The notes beneath the pieces are model-generated. The model worked only from the letters and a program-made list of their open reading frames with translations, searched no databases and was not told the DNA's origin. This document shows positions 10,401 to 21,242 of a DNA stretch of 64,000 nt, piece after piece. This DNA is from Magnolia sinica (Eukaryota; Streptophyta; Magnoliopsida; Magnoliales; Magnoliaceae). The stretch is from assembly GCF_029962835.1 (NCBI RefSeq), contig NC_080588.1:49149001-49213000 (forward strand), written 5' to 3'. Positions within the stretch are counted from its first letter, which is position 1; each line of letters begins with the position of its first letter. Made by a program: the position numbers and the translations under genes.

Positions 10401-12460
10401 TTTTAGTCGTCACGTGCGAACAGACGGCCCGCACACTCAACACGTGTGGTCTGGCTTTTTATTAGAAATCGATTTTGACGTATTGTGTGGCACGTGTATG
10501 GACGGACCCAAAACAGTCTAATATAGGTATGACCTGTACCGGTGGTGACTGATTCGAGTCTCAATTTTTAGGCTGTTGATCAGATGGTTGTAATTTCTGG
10601 GCGTCACCTGAATGTTTATTTGCCATCATACCTGTTGATAAGGTTACAAAGAACTGGATGAAGGGACCACTTAAATATCAGCTTGATCAACAACTTTGGT
10701 GGCCCACAAGAAGTTTTTAATGGTCAATAATCCCTGTTTTCTGTGGTGTGGTCCAAATGAGATTTGGATCTGCTTCATTTTTTGGATTATGTCATAAAAT
10801 GAGCTGTCAAAGCGGATGAACGGCGTGGATCCACCAAGCCCAATATAAGGGATGGTATGCACGTATCGGTGGTGACCATTCAATTCTCAAATTTTTAGGC
10901 TTTTGTCAGATCAGATGGTTGCAATTTCTGGGTGGGCAATGAATTTCGGATATTCACCTAACGGATGGTATGGATTGATCGATTGATGGTCCACGTATCT
11001 GAATTTCAGTTACAGCTGTAAACTTACTGTGATAGAGGGTACTTGTGTTATTTCTCTCTACATATATTATATTTCTGACATGGCCTTTTATATGTCGAAG
11101 GGTTTTCAGCGGAGAATCTTTAAGAAAGATATCAAAAGTGGGGTTTGAGGACATCCAAAGGCCACCATAACTGGACAAGATTTAAAAGATGGCCCACCTA
11201 CTTAAAAAACAATGATCATTCATGTTATGCAGTTCTCTCGTTGCATGTCTCTGACAAATAATTAAATAGATGCCATTTGCTTGTTGTCCACGTGACATCA
11301 GCTGTTTTAGTTGCATGCAGGTGGGCCATCTTGACACGTGATCCCAATCACACTGGCGTCTGATTGGTTCTTTTGTTTCAAAGGGTCCTCTGACAATATC
11401 TTTCGGATTTTCTCCGTGGATAATCCTGCCATGCAAGCTTTTTTCTTTCCCTCTCACTTGTCACTTGTGTAAAACATCTGAGCCGTGCAAAAGGTGCCTG
11501 GAAGTTTCGTGGGTTAATACATGAATGGTCCACCCATCAGATGACTACACCGTTGAAATTGATGGATTGAGACAAATTTCACCCCAGTTGATTTAAATGA
11601 TGTGGCCCAACTTTTGTACGGTTCGGATCTTCTACACAAGAGACTGTCTCGTGGGAACAATTTCTCTTTCTCCGAAGGGGAGTTGGGCTGTGTTAGGCCC
11701 ATTTCAATGTAAGTCATACCGGCCCGGCCCATTTAATGACAGATCATGAGATAAGTGGTCCGGATATAGGGTTAGGTGGGCCTCCAAAAACAAAAGTTGG
11801 TAAATTTGGGCCCTTGATGGGCTGCTGTCTAAGTGGGCTGAAATGTGGTCCAGACCACTGATTGGGTCCCGAAGGTCAGGTGGGCCACCCCCAACCATTA
11901 CTAACCTTGATGAGCTGGATGTGATGCACTAACGATGCTTTTTTTTTTAATTTTGTTTTCAGTTTGATTACAGAATTCCAACGGATACATGCAGCGGAGC
12001 AGCAGGGACCATCGACAGCCCGCTACAAATGAACGGCCTCCCCATCAGCTTATACTCGCAAGAGACGGTTGGATGTGTGGTTGTCGACGCCCAGGGTCGT
12101 TGTGCGGCTGCCACATCCACAGGGGGTCTCATGAACAAGATGAGCGGTCGGATCGGCGACTCCCCCTTGATTGGGGCAGGGACCTACGCATGCGATATCT
12201 GCGCCATTTCATGCACCGGAGAAGGCGAGGCGATCATACGCGGGACCCTGGCTAGAGAAGTAGCGGCTGTGATGGAGTACAAGGGCCTGGATCTCCAAGA
12301 TGCTATTGATTATGTGATAAAGGAACGGTTGGATGAAGGAAAGGCTGGTCTGATTGCTGTGTCCAATGATGGGAAGGTGGGGTATGGATTCAACACCACT
12401 GGAATGTTTAGGGGCTGTGCTACTGAGGATGGGTTTATGGAAGTGGGAATTTGGGAGTAG
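7473..12460 (+). CDS. ASPGA1: plant-type L-asparaginase / isoaspartyl peptidase
   Basis: Four exons, 7473-7634, 8825-9058, 10194-10280 and 11963-12460, join in phase 0 at GT-AG introns to encode 326 residues, close to the usual size (about 320) of plant N-terminal-nucleophile asparaginases. These cytosolic enzymes hydrolyse asparagine and isoaspartyl dipeptides after self-cleavage into two subunits. Visible landmarks are the N-terminal [11 protein letters not shown], the loop [13 protein letters not shown] (about residues 57-69, the metal-binding loop in plant enzymes), the predicted nucleophile Thr196 in ETVGCVVVD (codon 12065-12067), [25 protein letters not shown] (Arg224 and Asp227, substrate carboxylate binding) and CTGEGE. 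The start is fixed by homology to known N termini. The reading frame is intact and the gene is probably functional. It resembles Arabidopsis ASPGA1 more than the potassium-dependent ASPGB1 type; that subclass call is from recognition, not alignment. Confidence 0.96.
7635..8824 (+). other. asparaginase intron 1
   Basis: A GT-AG intron of 1,190 bp (GTATGT ... TATCAG). It holds a 79-bp minisatellite (separate entry), a short TA run near 8382-8398 and T-rich tracts. No exon-like sequence is seen. Confidence 0.85.
7762..8018. repeat. 79-bp minisatellite in asparaginase intron 1
   Basis: A unit starting GGACCATAGACTCTGCCTCT and containing TGAGCCGTTCATACTTC begins near 7763, 7842, 7921 and 8000. 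This gives three full copies and a partial fourth with a constant 79-bp period and modest divergence. Confidence 0.9.
9059..10193 (+). other. asparaginase intron 2
   Basis: A GT-AG intron of 1,135 bp with MITE-type modules (GTGGGGCCCACCATG near 9490 and a related one near 9855). A small foldback lies at 9953-10032: AGTTGGTCCCCACATCCCC and its complement GATGGGGACCAACT, with a second GGTGGGGACCA in the loop. Confidence 0.8.
9953..10032. repeat. short palindromic foldback in intron 2
   Basis: AGTTGGTCCCCAC and GTGGGGACCAACT-like arms are separated by about 45 bp, with an extra GGTGGGGACCA inside. It could form alternative stems in the pre-mRNA close to the exon 3 acceptor. Confidence 0.65.
10281..11962 (+). 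other. asparaginase intron 3
   Basis: A GT-AG intron of 1,682 bp ending in a pyrimidine-rich tract and TTTTCAG. It contains diverged MITE modules (around 10600-10900) but no paired ends that I can define and no additional exon. Confidence 0.8.
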
Positions 12461-12869
12461 TGTTTGATTGAGTAGTGTGGGGTCCATGGAATGGTGGAAC
12501 TAACATAGGTGTTGGAGTCCATCTCAAACTCTTTAAGGGAAAGTCTATTTATCGTAGGCTTGGTAGCTGTTGTTCTGTGGTTTGAATTACTGGAAATATA
12601 GTTTAGCTTGTTCACATTGAAGCGTTCAGATTTACTGATCTGGGTGGGGTCCATTGGATCAACGGTTTGGATGACTGAACCTGAGACCTTTTGATTTGTG
12701 TACATTCGTTGTTGACAGTACTAAGTACCCTATTGGACTCTTGGTGCATCAGACTGTGGAGAAAATGTGACGATGCACCAGCGTCAGTGAACGGGGCGCA
12801 TGGTCTGGTTATCCTAACCGTTGATCCTATGGAAATAATAATATAATAAAAACCCTAACAAACATTTGA
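12461..12869 (+). other. 3' region of the asparaginase gene
   Basis: Non-coding sequence after the stop codon. An AATAATAATATAATAAAA stretch near 12833-12850 could supply a polyadenylation signal, but this is not decisive. Confidence 0.4.
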
Positions 12870-12925
12870 TTTGAAATTTAAAACACAAAACCCTAACAAA
12901 CATTTGATTTAAAATTTAAAATGCA
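12850..12925. repeat. 37-bp direct duplication
   Basis: A unit containing CCCTAACAAACATTTGATTT and then AAATTTAAAA occurs twice in tandem. It lies in what is probably LTR sequence of the adjoining copia remnant. Confidence 0.85.
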
Positions 12926-13330
12926 AAAGAGAAGTTTTTTAAGGTTGTTGGAGAAGATCAAGGGATTTGACTGACTGACTTTATCAATGATCTCAGTCAA
13001 AGTTACAGATTTTTTCTTCTTAACATCTCCCTGCGAGCTGGAGGGGGGCGTATCCCTGCGAGCTGGAGGAGGGAGACACGCCCGCAGCTTGTCTCTAAAA
13101 AAACAAAACCGAACTGAACTTAACCCCTTACCCACAGCTTATCTTTAAGAAGACAAAACCGAGCTGAACTTAACCCCTTAGTGAACACATCAGCAAGCTG
13201 GTCTTGTGTGGAAAGGAACTGAAGGGAAATGTCCTTATTAGCAACCTTCTCCTGAATGAAATCTTATCGACAAAGATGAAGCATGGAGTCGAGTGCAAAT
13301 TAGGTACTACCCCCGCTTGTTTCGAGCTTG
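12893..13330 (-). pseudogene. Ty1/copia RNase H C-terminus and start of 3' LTR, remnant
   Basis: Read on the minus strand, this gives the typical end of a copia polyprotein: FIQEKVANKDISLQFLSTQD, then QLADVFTKGLSSVRFCFF, with a frame break. It is followed by a G-rich tract (GCAGGGAGA) and TGTTAAGAAG, which look like a polypurine tract and an LTR start near 13020. Two small tandem duplications have scrambled the end: a unit of about 50 bp ending AACTTAACCCCTTA (13085-13181), and CCCTGCGAGCTGGAGG written twice near 13030-13070. No upstream pol is present. Confidence 0.75.
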
Positions 13331-13690
13331 AGACAACAGAGGCTCTGAGGGCAACTGAGGGGCCACCGTGATGTATAAATCTTATCGACACCGTCGTTAC
13401 CTTTTTCATATAGTCCACTCCATAGCAAGCAACGATGCTAAGGACGTACACCATTGAAACCTTCCTAGGCTCCTATGTATTGTTTATTTTCCATCTGACC
13501 CCTTAATATGCTCATGTACACTTGAATGGAGTGAAAAAACAAATATCATCTTGATCTAAAACTTCTATGGTCTCTTAGTAATTTTCAATGGTAAGAATTT
13601 AATCACCACTATATGGCCTATTTGAGACTTCGATCTTCACTATTTTTGAAATAATGTTGTAAAATAATAAGAAAAAAATGGAAATCAGAT
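13331..13690. other. MITE-like non-coding DNA
   Basis: It contains the window's common MITE text (CCACCGTGATGTATAAATCT and TTGATCTAAAACTTCTATGG) but no paired ends that I can place. Confidence 0.45.
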
Positions 13691-14206
13691 TGCGTACTAA
13701 GTTACTCAATACGCTCTTATCGTACTAAGTAAACTCTGTTGGGCCCACTGTGAATGTATGTGGTCTATCCATGCTGTCCATCCATTTTTACACCTCATTT
13801 TAGGGGTTGGGCTCAAAATTGAAGCATATAAAAAGCTCAAGTGTATCATGCCACAAGAAACAGTGGAAATAATAATTTCCACCGTTGAAACCTTTTTAAT
13901 GCCCCCAGTAATGTTTATTTGTCATCCAAACTGTTCGTAAGATCACAATGACATGGATGAAGGGAAAACACAAATCTTAGCTTGATCTAAAACTTATGTT
14001 GCCTCTTAAGAAATTTTCAAACGTAGGCTTCAATTCACACTGTTTCCCGTGGTGTGGTCCACTTGAGATTTGGATATGCTTGGTCTTTAAGTTAAAGCCC
14101 TAAATTTATAGTATAAAACGGATGGACGGAGTTGATACAATGCATGAACGACAGTAGCCTCGGTAGAGTTTACTTGGTACGGTTAGCGTACTGAGTTACT
14201 CAATAC
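13691..14206. mobile_element. MITE with inverted ends
   Basis: The left arm, about 13691-13738 (GTACTAAGTTACTCAATACG, then CGTACTAAGTAAACTCT), is the imperfect complement of the right arm at about 14160-14206. The element of about 516 bp has the shared internal modules (GGGCCCACTGTGAATGTATG) and no coding capacity. The target duplication was not resolved. Confidence 0.7.
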
Positions 14207-14280
14207 TCAATATGCTTCCAAAAAAATGAATGAACAGGAACAGGCGGGGCAGTACCTAATCCGCGCCCCATGGAATCTGC

Positions 14281-14742
14281 GCACGCGGATTTCCTGCTAA
14301 AGCCTTTCGCAAAGGTTCGGGTGGAGCCGACCGTGATGCTTATGAGAAATCCAACCCGTCCATCCATATTTAGAGACCATGTTAGGATATAAGACCAAAA
14401 ATGAAGAGATTCCAAGGGCCATACGAGATGAAACAGTGGGGAAAGGAATGCCTACCATTGAAACCTTCCTAAGCTCGACCTTGATATTTATATTTTCATT
14501 GGGATGAAGCGAAAACACCCAAAATTTAGACCGATGCAAAACTTTTGTGGCCATATAAATATTTCAACTGTGGTCACTAAATCCTTACTTTTTCCTCTCG
14601 TGTGGCCCATTTCAGTTTGTCCTAAAATTAGCTCTAAAATCGGATGGACATGTTGGATTTCTCACAAACATCAAAGTGAGCCCCACTCAGAACCCTTCGG
14701 CATGAACTTCCTGCTAAAGTCTTTCGCAGGAAATCGGTGTCC
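14281..14742. mobile_element. MITE, Mutator-like family 3, 9-bp target duplication
   Basis: This 462-bp element begins GCACGCGGATTTCCTGCTAA. The complement of its right end is GGACACCGATTTCCTGCGAA. The flanks are GGAATCTGC (14272-14280) and GGAATTTGC (14743-14751), eight of nine identical. It is the same family as 3793-4295. Confidence 0.85.
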
Positions 14743-14880
14743 GGAATTTGCTCTCCACCTGGCTTTTGACAAGTTATAAAATAAAAAATAAAAAATAAAA
14801 AGAATGGAGGTGATCATTTATCGTACACGCCACGTGCTTCTACGTCAATCTAGATTGTCCATATTACTATGCCCACGTGA

Positions 14881-15421
14881 GGGAGCAGATTTCATGGAAA
14901 GCATTCCGCTGGAAGTTCCTGGCCTCGATGCGAGGTGGGGCCGACCTTAATGTTTGTGAGAAATCCACTCCGTACATCCGTTTTTCCAGGCGAGATCATT
15001 TTAGTACATGCAAAAAAATCAATTCGAAGTGGATCCAAAACTTAAGTGGGCCACATGAGAGGAAACAGAGGAGATTTAACGACCACTGTTTCAACATTCA
15101 TATAGCTATAAATGTTTATATTAAGCTAAGTTTTTTGTGTTTTCACTTCATCATTATGGGAAGGACATTATAAACGGTTTAGATGGCATATAAACGTCAA
15201 GATGGAACCATAAAGGTTTCAACGGCAGGCATTTCTTTCCCCAATTTCCCCCTTGTCTGTCCCGTTTGAGTTTTGAATCCCCCTCATTTTGAATCGCATG
15301 GCCTAAAATGATATCAAGAAACGGATGAATAGGGTGGATTAATCACTAACATCACGGTGGGCCCCACTTAGCATCCCATAGCAGGAACTTACTATGAAAG
15401 CCTTAGCCTGAATTCCGCGTC
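14881..15421. mobile_element. diverged family-3 MITE
   Basis: The left end GGGAGCAGATTTCATGG, followed by AAAGCATTCCGCTGGAAGTTC, pairs with the complement of GAACTTACTATGAAAGCC and GAATTCCGCGTC at the right. Both arms are more degraded than in the other copies and no target duplication is evident. Confidence 0.6.
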
Positions 15422-15620
15422 ACCCTATTGGAGTGAAGCATTAAAATTACACTAATGAAATGATCACAGCCATCCAATTTGTGGCCATAAATTGGATCAA
15501 TTAATCGTCAGACCCAATTCAATTAAGAAAAATGGTTGATATCTATCGTCATATAACTGTGGGTTGGCCTCAATTTCTGAAAACTTCATATTAAAATGAA
15601 ACCACCAAGCAATCAAAGTA

Positions 15621-15703
15621 GACCATATGTCCGAGTGGTTACGGAGACAAGACTCGAAATCCGTTGGACTTTGCCTGCGCAGGTTCGAATCCTGCTGTCG
15701 ACG
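15621..15703 (+). pseudogene. tRNA-Ser(CGA) copy, probably non-functional
   Basis: The body is that of a class II tRNA-Ser: the D-arm TGTCCGAGTGGTTACGGAG, an anticodon loop CTCGAAA giving CGA, a long variable arm, a perfect T-arm GCAGG-TTCGAAT-CCTGC, discriminator G, and a TTTT Pol III terminator right after. Defects: the acceptor 5' strand GACCATA pairs poorly with TGTCGAC (mismatches at pairs 2 and 4), and the anticodon stem has one extra base, ACAAGA instead of a 5-base strand. Both internal promoter boxes look usable, so it may be transcribed, but it should not fold normally. Confidence 0.75.
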
Positions 15704-17220
15704 TTTTCATTCTATCTTTTCTTCCTCTTGATCAAAGATGGGCTGGTTCTATGGCCCAGCCGGACCATAGATGGATGGTCATAAATCCCTAATAATCCGT
15801 TGATGGCTATAAATGGATGGTCCATCCACCTACAATTAGGCACGGTGCCGGCCACTTATTTTGGGTGGCAATGGGCTGGGTGGACCGTCCCGACCCTGTT
15901 GTAAAGCTCAGGCTTCAGTCCTTCAACTTAGCCACCGAAAAGGTCCAAAGGCAAAGTGTGAGAAGGCCTTTAATGTGACATGGAGATGATTAATGACATA
16001 GATCGACTATACTGTATCCATTTTTGGCCCAATCTCAGCCATTCGCCCAAGACACTAATGAATCGTAAATCAAACAAACTGCAATTTTCCGACTCCAACA
16101 GCACCTATCTCTCACAAAAATGTAATTAAAAGATCCCTTATGCGTCTCATAAACATCTCCCATATTCGATTGGCCATTACCAAAGCAGTAAGTTGCAGGG
16201 AGAAGGGTGGAGCACTCATCTCCAAATACCGTCAGATTACACTGTAATGCATATCCAAAAAGCTAGGTTACCAAAAAATGGCCCATCTTGAGCCGTTTTT
16301 AGGTGTGGACCAATTAAACCTCTTGATTCCCCTACGCATCTGCTATGGATTCGGATTCCTATTTACGGAAAATAAAGGAGAGGCAAATATAGAGGCAGAG
16401 CAGAAAACCAGAGAAGGCAAAGACTATAGAATTCGATTTGTTGTGGAAGAACTGTTTGGGAATCAACTCTCGAATTTAGCCTTGGCCGTGTTGCACCGTC
16501 ATTTGCTTAAAAAGGGATGTACATGTCAAACTTACCCCTCTGCCCCTCTAGACAACTCTCTGTAGGGCCATTTCGTCCAATTGAAGTACGAACTGTCTAA
16601 AGTTGGAAAAGATATTAAAATCAATAAGTATGGTTGAAATTTGGGACATCTAACCATTCCTTTTAATAAAAAATGACATCTAATTTTTCTATTTACTTCT
16701 CACATCTCAAATTAAACCATATTTCACTCCACACATATCCAAAACATCAATTACCTCTACATGTGTACATCTGCTACCACTTTTTTCTACTTTCCTTTAT
16801 TCTGCCTACCCAGGCTATTAAAACCTAATGCAATATGGCTTAACATAGTATACTATCCGCCCTTCTACTGCTTTTGTCCACCTCACCATCCACATCATCA
16901 TCTCTTCACCAATGAAAACTCATCATCTTGCCAACTAAATATTCCACTACTACAAGTCTACACCTCCCAAACTAATCATGAATTTCAAAACATGCCTAGC
17001 CAACACATCATCCATATGGGCCAATATATGCCCATTTTTCTTCCACATCATCCCATTATATCCAATGCATAGCCCTTGTATCCACATCACCTTCCACTTA
17101 TGCAACACCTCTTTTTCAATTAGTGCATGCCTCTTATCTTGCCATATCACGTTCCCACCACCTACAATTCTATACTTACCGTTATTTTTCTAAAAAAACT
17201 CTCTCATTCCTTTGCTAGAG
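15704..17220. other. intergenic, no gene recognised
   Basis: One 95-codon plus-strand frame at 16278-16565 has no recognisable domain or splice context. From about 16740 to 17220 the sequence is biased toward CCAC/CATC text. I see nothing else to support. Confidence 0.45.
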
Positions 17221-17739
17221 AAAATCTAAGGGCCTATTTGATTTCTTAGTTTAACAATAAATAAGGGAAATTATAAATAAGAAAGTAATTGAGTGTTTGA
17301 AAAAAGGCAAATGCCTTTTTATTAAAGTGGCAGTTGCAGGGAGTAACTACGTGTCTTCCTTGGGAAGACTCCTACTATAATGAATTTCATTTCGGGATTT
17401 AGCTTCTTATTTCATCGGCTCCATGATGGGATGTGATATCCAATCCGATGGTTGTGATGACTACCATTATGGTACACATGCATGGTAGAAATCCTTACAA
17501 GGAGCTCTCTCTTTTGCTTCATAACCCCCTCCAGCCTCCCCTTTTACAACGTCTCTCAGGTAAGTCCGCATGCTACTTACTTTCATCTATATGTTTCCTG
17601 TGCAATAGGGTATCACTTAATTTACCTCTGATCGTCGTTGTGACCTGTATTTTTTATTTTATTTTTTTTGGTTTCTTTTTTTTTGTCCAGGGGCTTACTT
17701 GTGCAGGATCCTCTTCTTACAAATAGGACACACCTGTAA
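17221..17739. other. non-coding, possible MITE end
   Basis: GGGCCTATTTGATTTCTTAG near 17230 resembles the Tourist-like terminus seen at 20694, but no partner is found nearby. A GTAAGT site at about 17560 and a TTTTTTGTCCAG site near 17690 look like splice sites, but no exon on either side is recognisable. Confidence 0.35.
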
Positions 17740-19344
17740 ACATTCCACCCCAGGCTGATAAGCTAATTGAGTTTAAACCGATAGATGGTCAACCAAACCC
17801 CAACCCTAGAGGCCTAAACCCTAGGAACTTCAATCCTAAACCCTAACCCTAGAAGCCTAAATCTTAGGAACCCCAATCCTAAACCCTAAACTCGACCCAG
17901 ACAACTCATTCAAACCAGTCAACCCAATCCTGAACCCTAGGAACCTAAAACCCTAGAGCCTTGAGTCAACTCATTTAGTTAAGACCAAAGTCAAGCCCAA
18001 ATCAAAACCCAAAAGCAAGCCCAATCAGAGTACCATGGAAAACCTCAACGTAACAACCTTCACAATAGAGCCTCCACATGAGTGAGGGAGGCTGCCTGCC
18101 AAAGCAGGGAGTCCAAGTGTGTACCGGCGGCAGCTAACTTATCGTCGACCATGTGACACTTTCCCTCTTTGGGGTGGTATCCCTCGAGCATGTGGAATCT
18201 CCCTTTCTAAACCCTAAGTGTGCAGTTGATGTGTATTTACTACAATGCCTATCTCCTTACCCAAAATTACTTTTTTACCACCTCATCCAAACCATGAGAT
18301 GATGCCATGTGGCAATTTCCAATTACAGCCCTTCAACCACCTTTCACCCCTGGACTTTATAGGAATTACAAGAAAACCAGGTTTGGAGGCTATAAATAGC
18401 AACCACCCCTTCTCATTTGATACATCCAGTAAATTAAAAAAGAATCACTCCTCATCCCTTATGGCCTTAGCCATTTTTACATCCCTCCACCAAGGAGAGT
18501 GAGAGAGATAGAGAGAGAAACCAACCCTGGTCTAGTCTAGCTTAACCAGAGGCCTGAGTCTCCTACGACACCAAGTTCTAATCTGAGTCATTCAATCTAG
18601 ACTTGCGATACTACCATTCATCTAGCCATTTAAGCTTTAACCAAATTATATCATTAGCATTGTGTAATACTCATTCCCTTCTCAACCCCCTTGGTCCTCG
18701 TATACATTATCACTACATTACATTTCATCATTTTCTCACATCTAACTAGCGAGCAAATGCTTTATGGCTTGGCGATATAATCAGAACTATCCCACCAGAA
18801 ACCTTAGCTGGTTAGTCGTCGTTTTACCATAAGCATCAACCCTCCCATACATCACACTTCTATATATTTTGCACATTACACTCGGTCTTTTCGAACATAT
18901 TCTCTACGGCTTGCTAATATAATCGGATCCCACCCAACAGAAATTCGAATCGATCAATCATCATCGCTATTGCATCACAATACATCTTCTACACGCGGAA
19001 ACTAATAATTTTCCTTATAAATTAGTCAGATCTTGTGAAGTAAAGACTGTATTTTTATATAGGCAGGGTGAATGCCTAACACCTTCACTCCCTGTAACTG
19101 TGGTCTCTTACTCGGAATCTCTAAAATGCAAATTCATGAGTCATCTTAGGGTTAAAGATCTTTGGGTTCTCAATCCTAAGTGTTTCTACATGGTCTAACC
19201 GACTATAGATTCGAAGTAATTGGTTAGTGGCGAATCTAGTCAAATATAACAACCTCTTACCCCCAACAAAAGCCCTCAAGCAAGGCAACCTGTGGAAAAG
19301 CCAGCCGATCTCCCATGCCTCGGAAAATCTCCAACATCCAAAGA
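17740..19344 (+). mobile_element. 5' LTR and leader of a Tat-like Ty3/Gypsy element
   Basis: A TATA box (TATAAATAG at 18391) and, near 19060, the phrase GGGTGAATGCCTAACACCTT are typical of Tat-lineage LTR or leader sequence. A primer-binding-site-like string, TGGTGACTCTGTTAGGGA, follows at about 19346. A degenerate run of CCCTAAACCCTAACCCTAG near 17800-17950 lies in the presumed U3. The left boundary is a guess and no matching 3' LTR was found. Confidence 0.5.
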
Positions 19345-19345
19345 A

Positions 19346-19363
19346 TGGTGACTCTGTTAGGGA
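19346..19363 (+). other. primer binding site of the Tat-like element
   Basis: TGGTGACTCTGTTAGGGA resembles the TGGCGACTC-type primer binding sites of Tat-lineage Gypsy elements, with a few substitutions. It lies about 330 bp before the gag frame. Confidence 0.45.
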
Positions 19364-19954
19364 GAAGCTAGTCACACCCGTCATGACCTGATTTGAAAAA
19401 TAAGATCTTGCAAATACCTAAGGAATACCAGTTCTCACACATTCACATATGCATTTGCATCTGCATCAGCATTCGTCCCAAAAAACTAAAAAGAATTTAA
19501 AATTTGTGCCTCTACGAGTTTTGCATTCTTGAAAAAATCTCTCTTATCGCATCATAATCCACACCATATCACAAAAAGCTATAGATAACCCAGAGGAATA
19601 TGTACAAGCCTTCCATGCTTTTAATCTTGCAGAAGCTCAATTTGACCAGTTAGAGAGGCAAAAGCCACGCCAATGGCCTGCATCTAAGAATTGGCACAAG
19701 GCGTAAAAGTAATGCAGGAAATGTTCCTGCAATTCATGCAGGCACAAGCCACCGTAGCCAATAACCAAGCTGGCCTAGTTCAACAACAACAAGTAGCTCA
19801 TAGACTCTGTCCAACTTCTAGTTCAAATCAAGCACAACCGTTGAACTCTACACAAGACCATCGACACCAACTAGTGCAACCATTGACCATGGGGCACTTT
19901 TTTCAGTACCCTTCCACAGCCGAGAGTCAATTCCGAAACAATCCCGCAATAGGG

Positions 19955-20270
19955 ATTCCCAGTCAATTTCAAAACAGCTTCGCAACCAAGGCTTCTAGTC
20001 AATTTCCATCACATCCCATAACCAGGATTTCAAATCAATTTCAAACTGATCCTACCAACAGGGTCTCTAGCCAATTTCCAGCACATCCCGCATTTGGGAT
20101 TTCAAATCAATTTCAAACCGATCATGCGAACAGGGTCTCCAACTAATTTCCAGAACATCCCACAACCGGGATTTCAAATCAATTTCAAATCAATCCTACA
20201 AACAAGGTCTCTAGTTAATTTCGAGCACATCCTGCATTTGGGATCTCAAATCAATTTCTCGCAGTTGCTT
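19955..20270 (+). repeat. 36-bp coding tandem repeats in gag
   Basis: About nine 12-residue units alternate two types, ISNQFQTDPTNR and VSSQFPAHPAFG, so the higher-order period is 72 bp. Two late units contain a stop codon at the same position (VSN-stop and VSS-stop), which suggests that the array expanded or was homogenised after decay began. Confidence 0.9.
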
Positions 20271-20693
20271 CCCCGACTAGAAGCCCAGGGATAGCACTAG
20301 CGAATGCCCAAAATGGGGGTTAGTGTCAAGCCCAGTTCAACCAGCGGAACGTGGCGAATGCCCAACAAGGGAGTCACTTCCCATCATCTCAACCTCCCTC
20401 GACCGAGAGTGCTTTTCAACTTCAATTTCCCACAACCGAGAACATGATTATATTCCAACAAGCTCCCCCTCATGAGAGCCATAGGATCGAAGAAGTCGAT
20501 CATTATGTTGAAGAAACAAAACAGGCCTTATCGCAAGGGACACAGGTCCCCCAAATGAGCCACTCGAAAATAAAGGAGTTGCCGGAGCAGCTCCAAACTA
20601 TGCAAAACCAGCTTCAAAGACAGCAATGGGTCGATCTACCCTCAATGACATTTAAGGACTTGTGTCCCTTCTCAGATCCTTAAGGGCGTGTTT

Positions 20694-21242
20694 GATTTTC
20701 TAAACCATCGGTAATTACCATGCAAATAGGGTAATGATTATTTCCTGTAGTAAACACGGCATCGTAACTGATGCTTGATTTGACGGTTACTTTTTAAGCT
20801 CTAAAACTGAGGACACTACCAAATATATTTGGGACCACCTTGATCTATGTGGCTTATCCACACTGTTCATCTGTTATGCCAGATGAATTTAGGGCTTGAC
20901 CAAAAAAATGAGGCTGATACAAAGCTCAAGTGGACCACACCACATGATTTAGGGAATCGAACATCTAGCATTAAAAACTCATCGGTGCCATTGTTTCCTT
21001 TAGTGTGGACCACTTGAGTGTTTGATCAATCTCATTTTTTGGCTCATGCTTCAAATTTTATGCTAAAATGAATTGACGATGAAGATATATCGTATATATC
21101 AAGGTGGGGCCCAAAAATTTAAACCAGTCATTTTGACTCGGTTTTCGAAATTGAAATGTAAGTGCATTTTCAAACAGGGTGGAAAAATGATAATTACTAA
21201 TTCACGGGTATTTACACGTGATTTAGAAAATCAAACAGGCCA
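20694..21242. mobile_element. Tourist/Harbinger-like MITE inserted in gag
   Basis: The ends are inverted copies: GGGCGTGTTTGATTTTCTAA on the left and the complement GGCCTGTTTGATTTTCTAAA on the right. The flanking trinucleotide TAA appears on both sides (20691-20693 and 21243-21245), as expected for the PIF/Harbinger superfamily. Joining the flanks continues the gag reading (SDP, then VTQNFEVPKFKRY) in the same frame. No transposase is encoded. Confidence 0.85.

Noticed and set aside
16278-16565. 95-codon plus-strand frame in an intergenic region
   Set aside because: No recognisable domain, no supporting splice signals and no neighbouring exon; too little to call a gene.
17800-17950. CCCTAAACCCTAA-type text suggesting telomere repeats
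   Set aside because: It is irregular and mixed with other words inside a presumed LTR, so it is not an interstitial telomere array that I can support.
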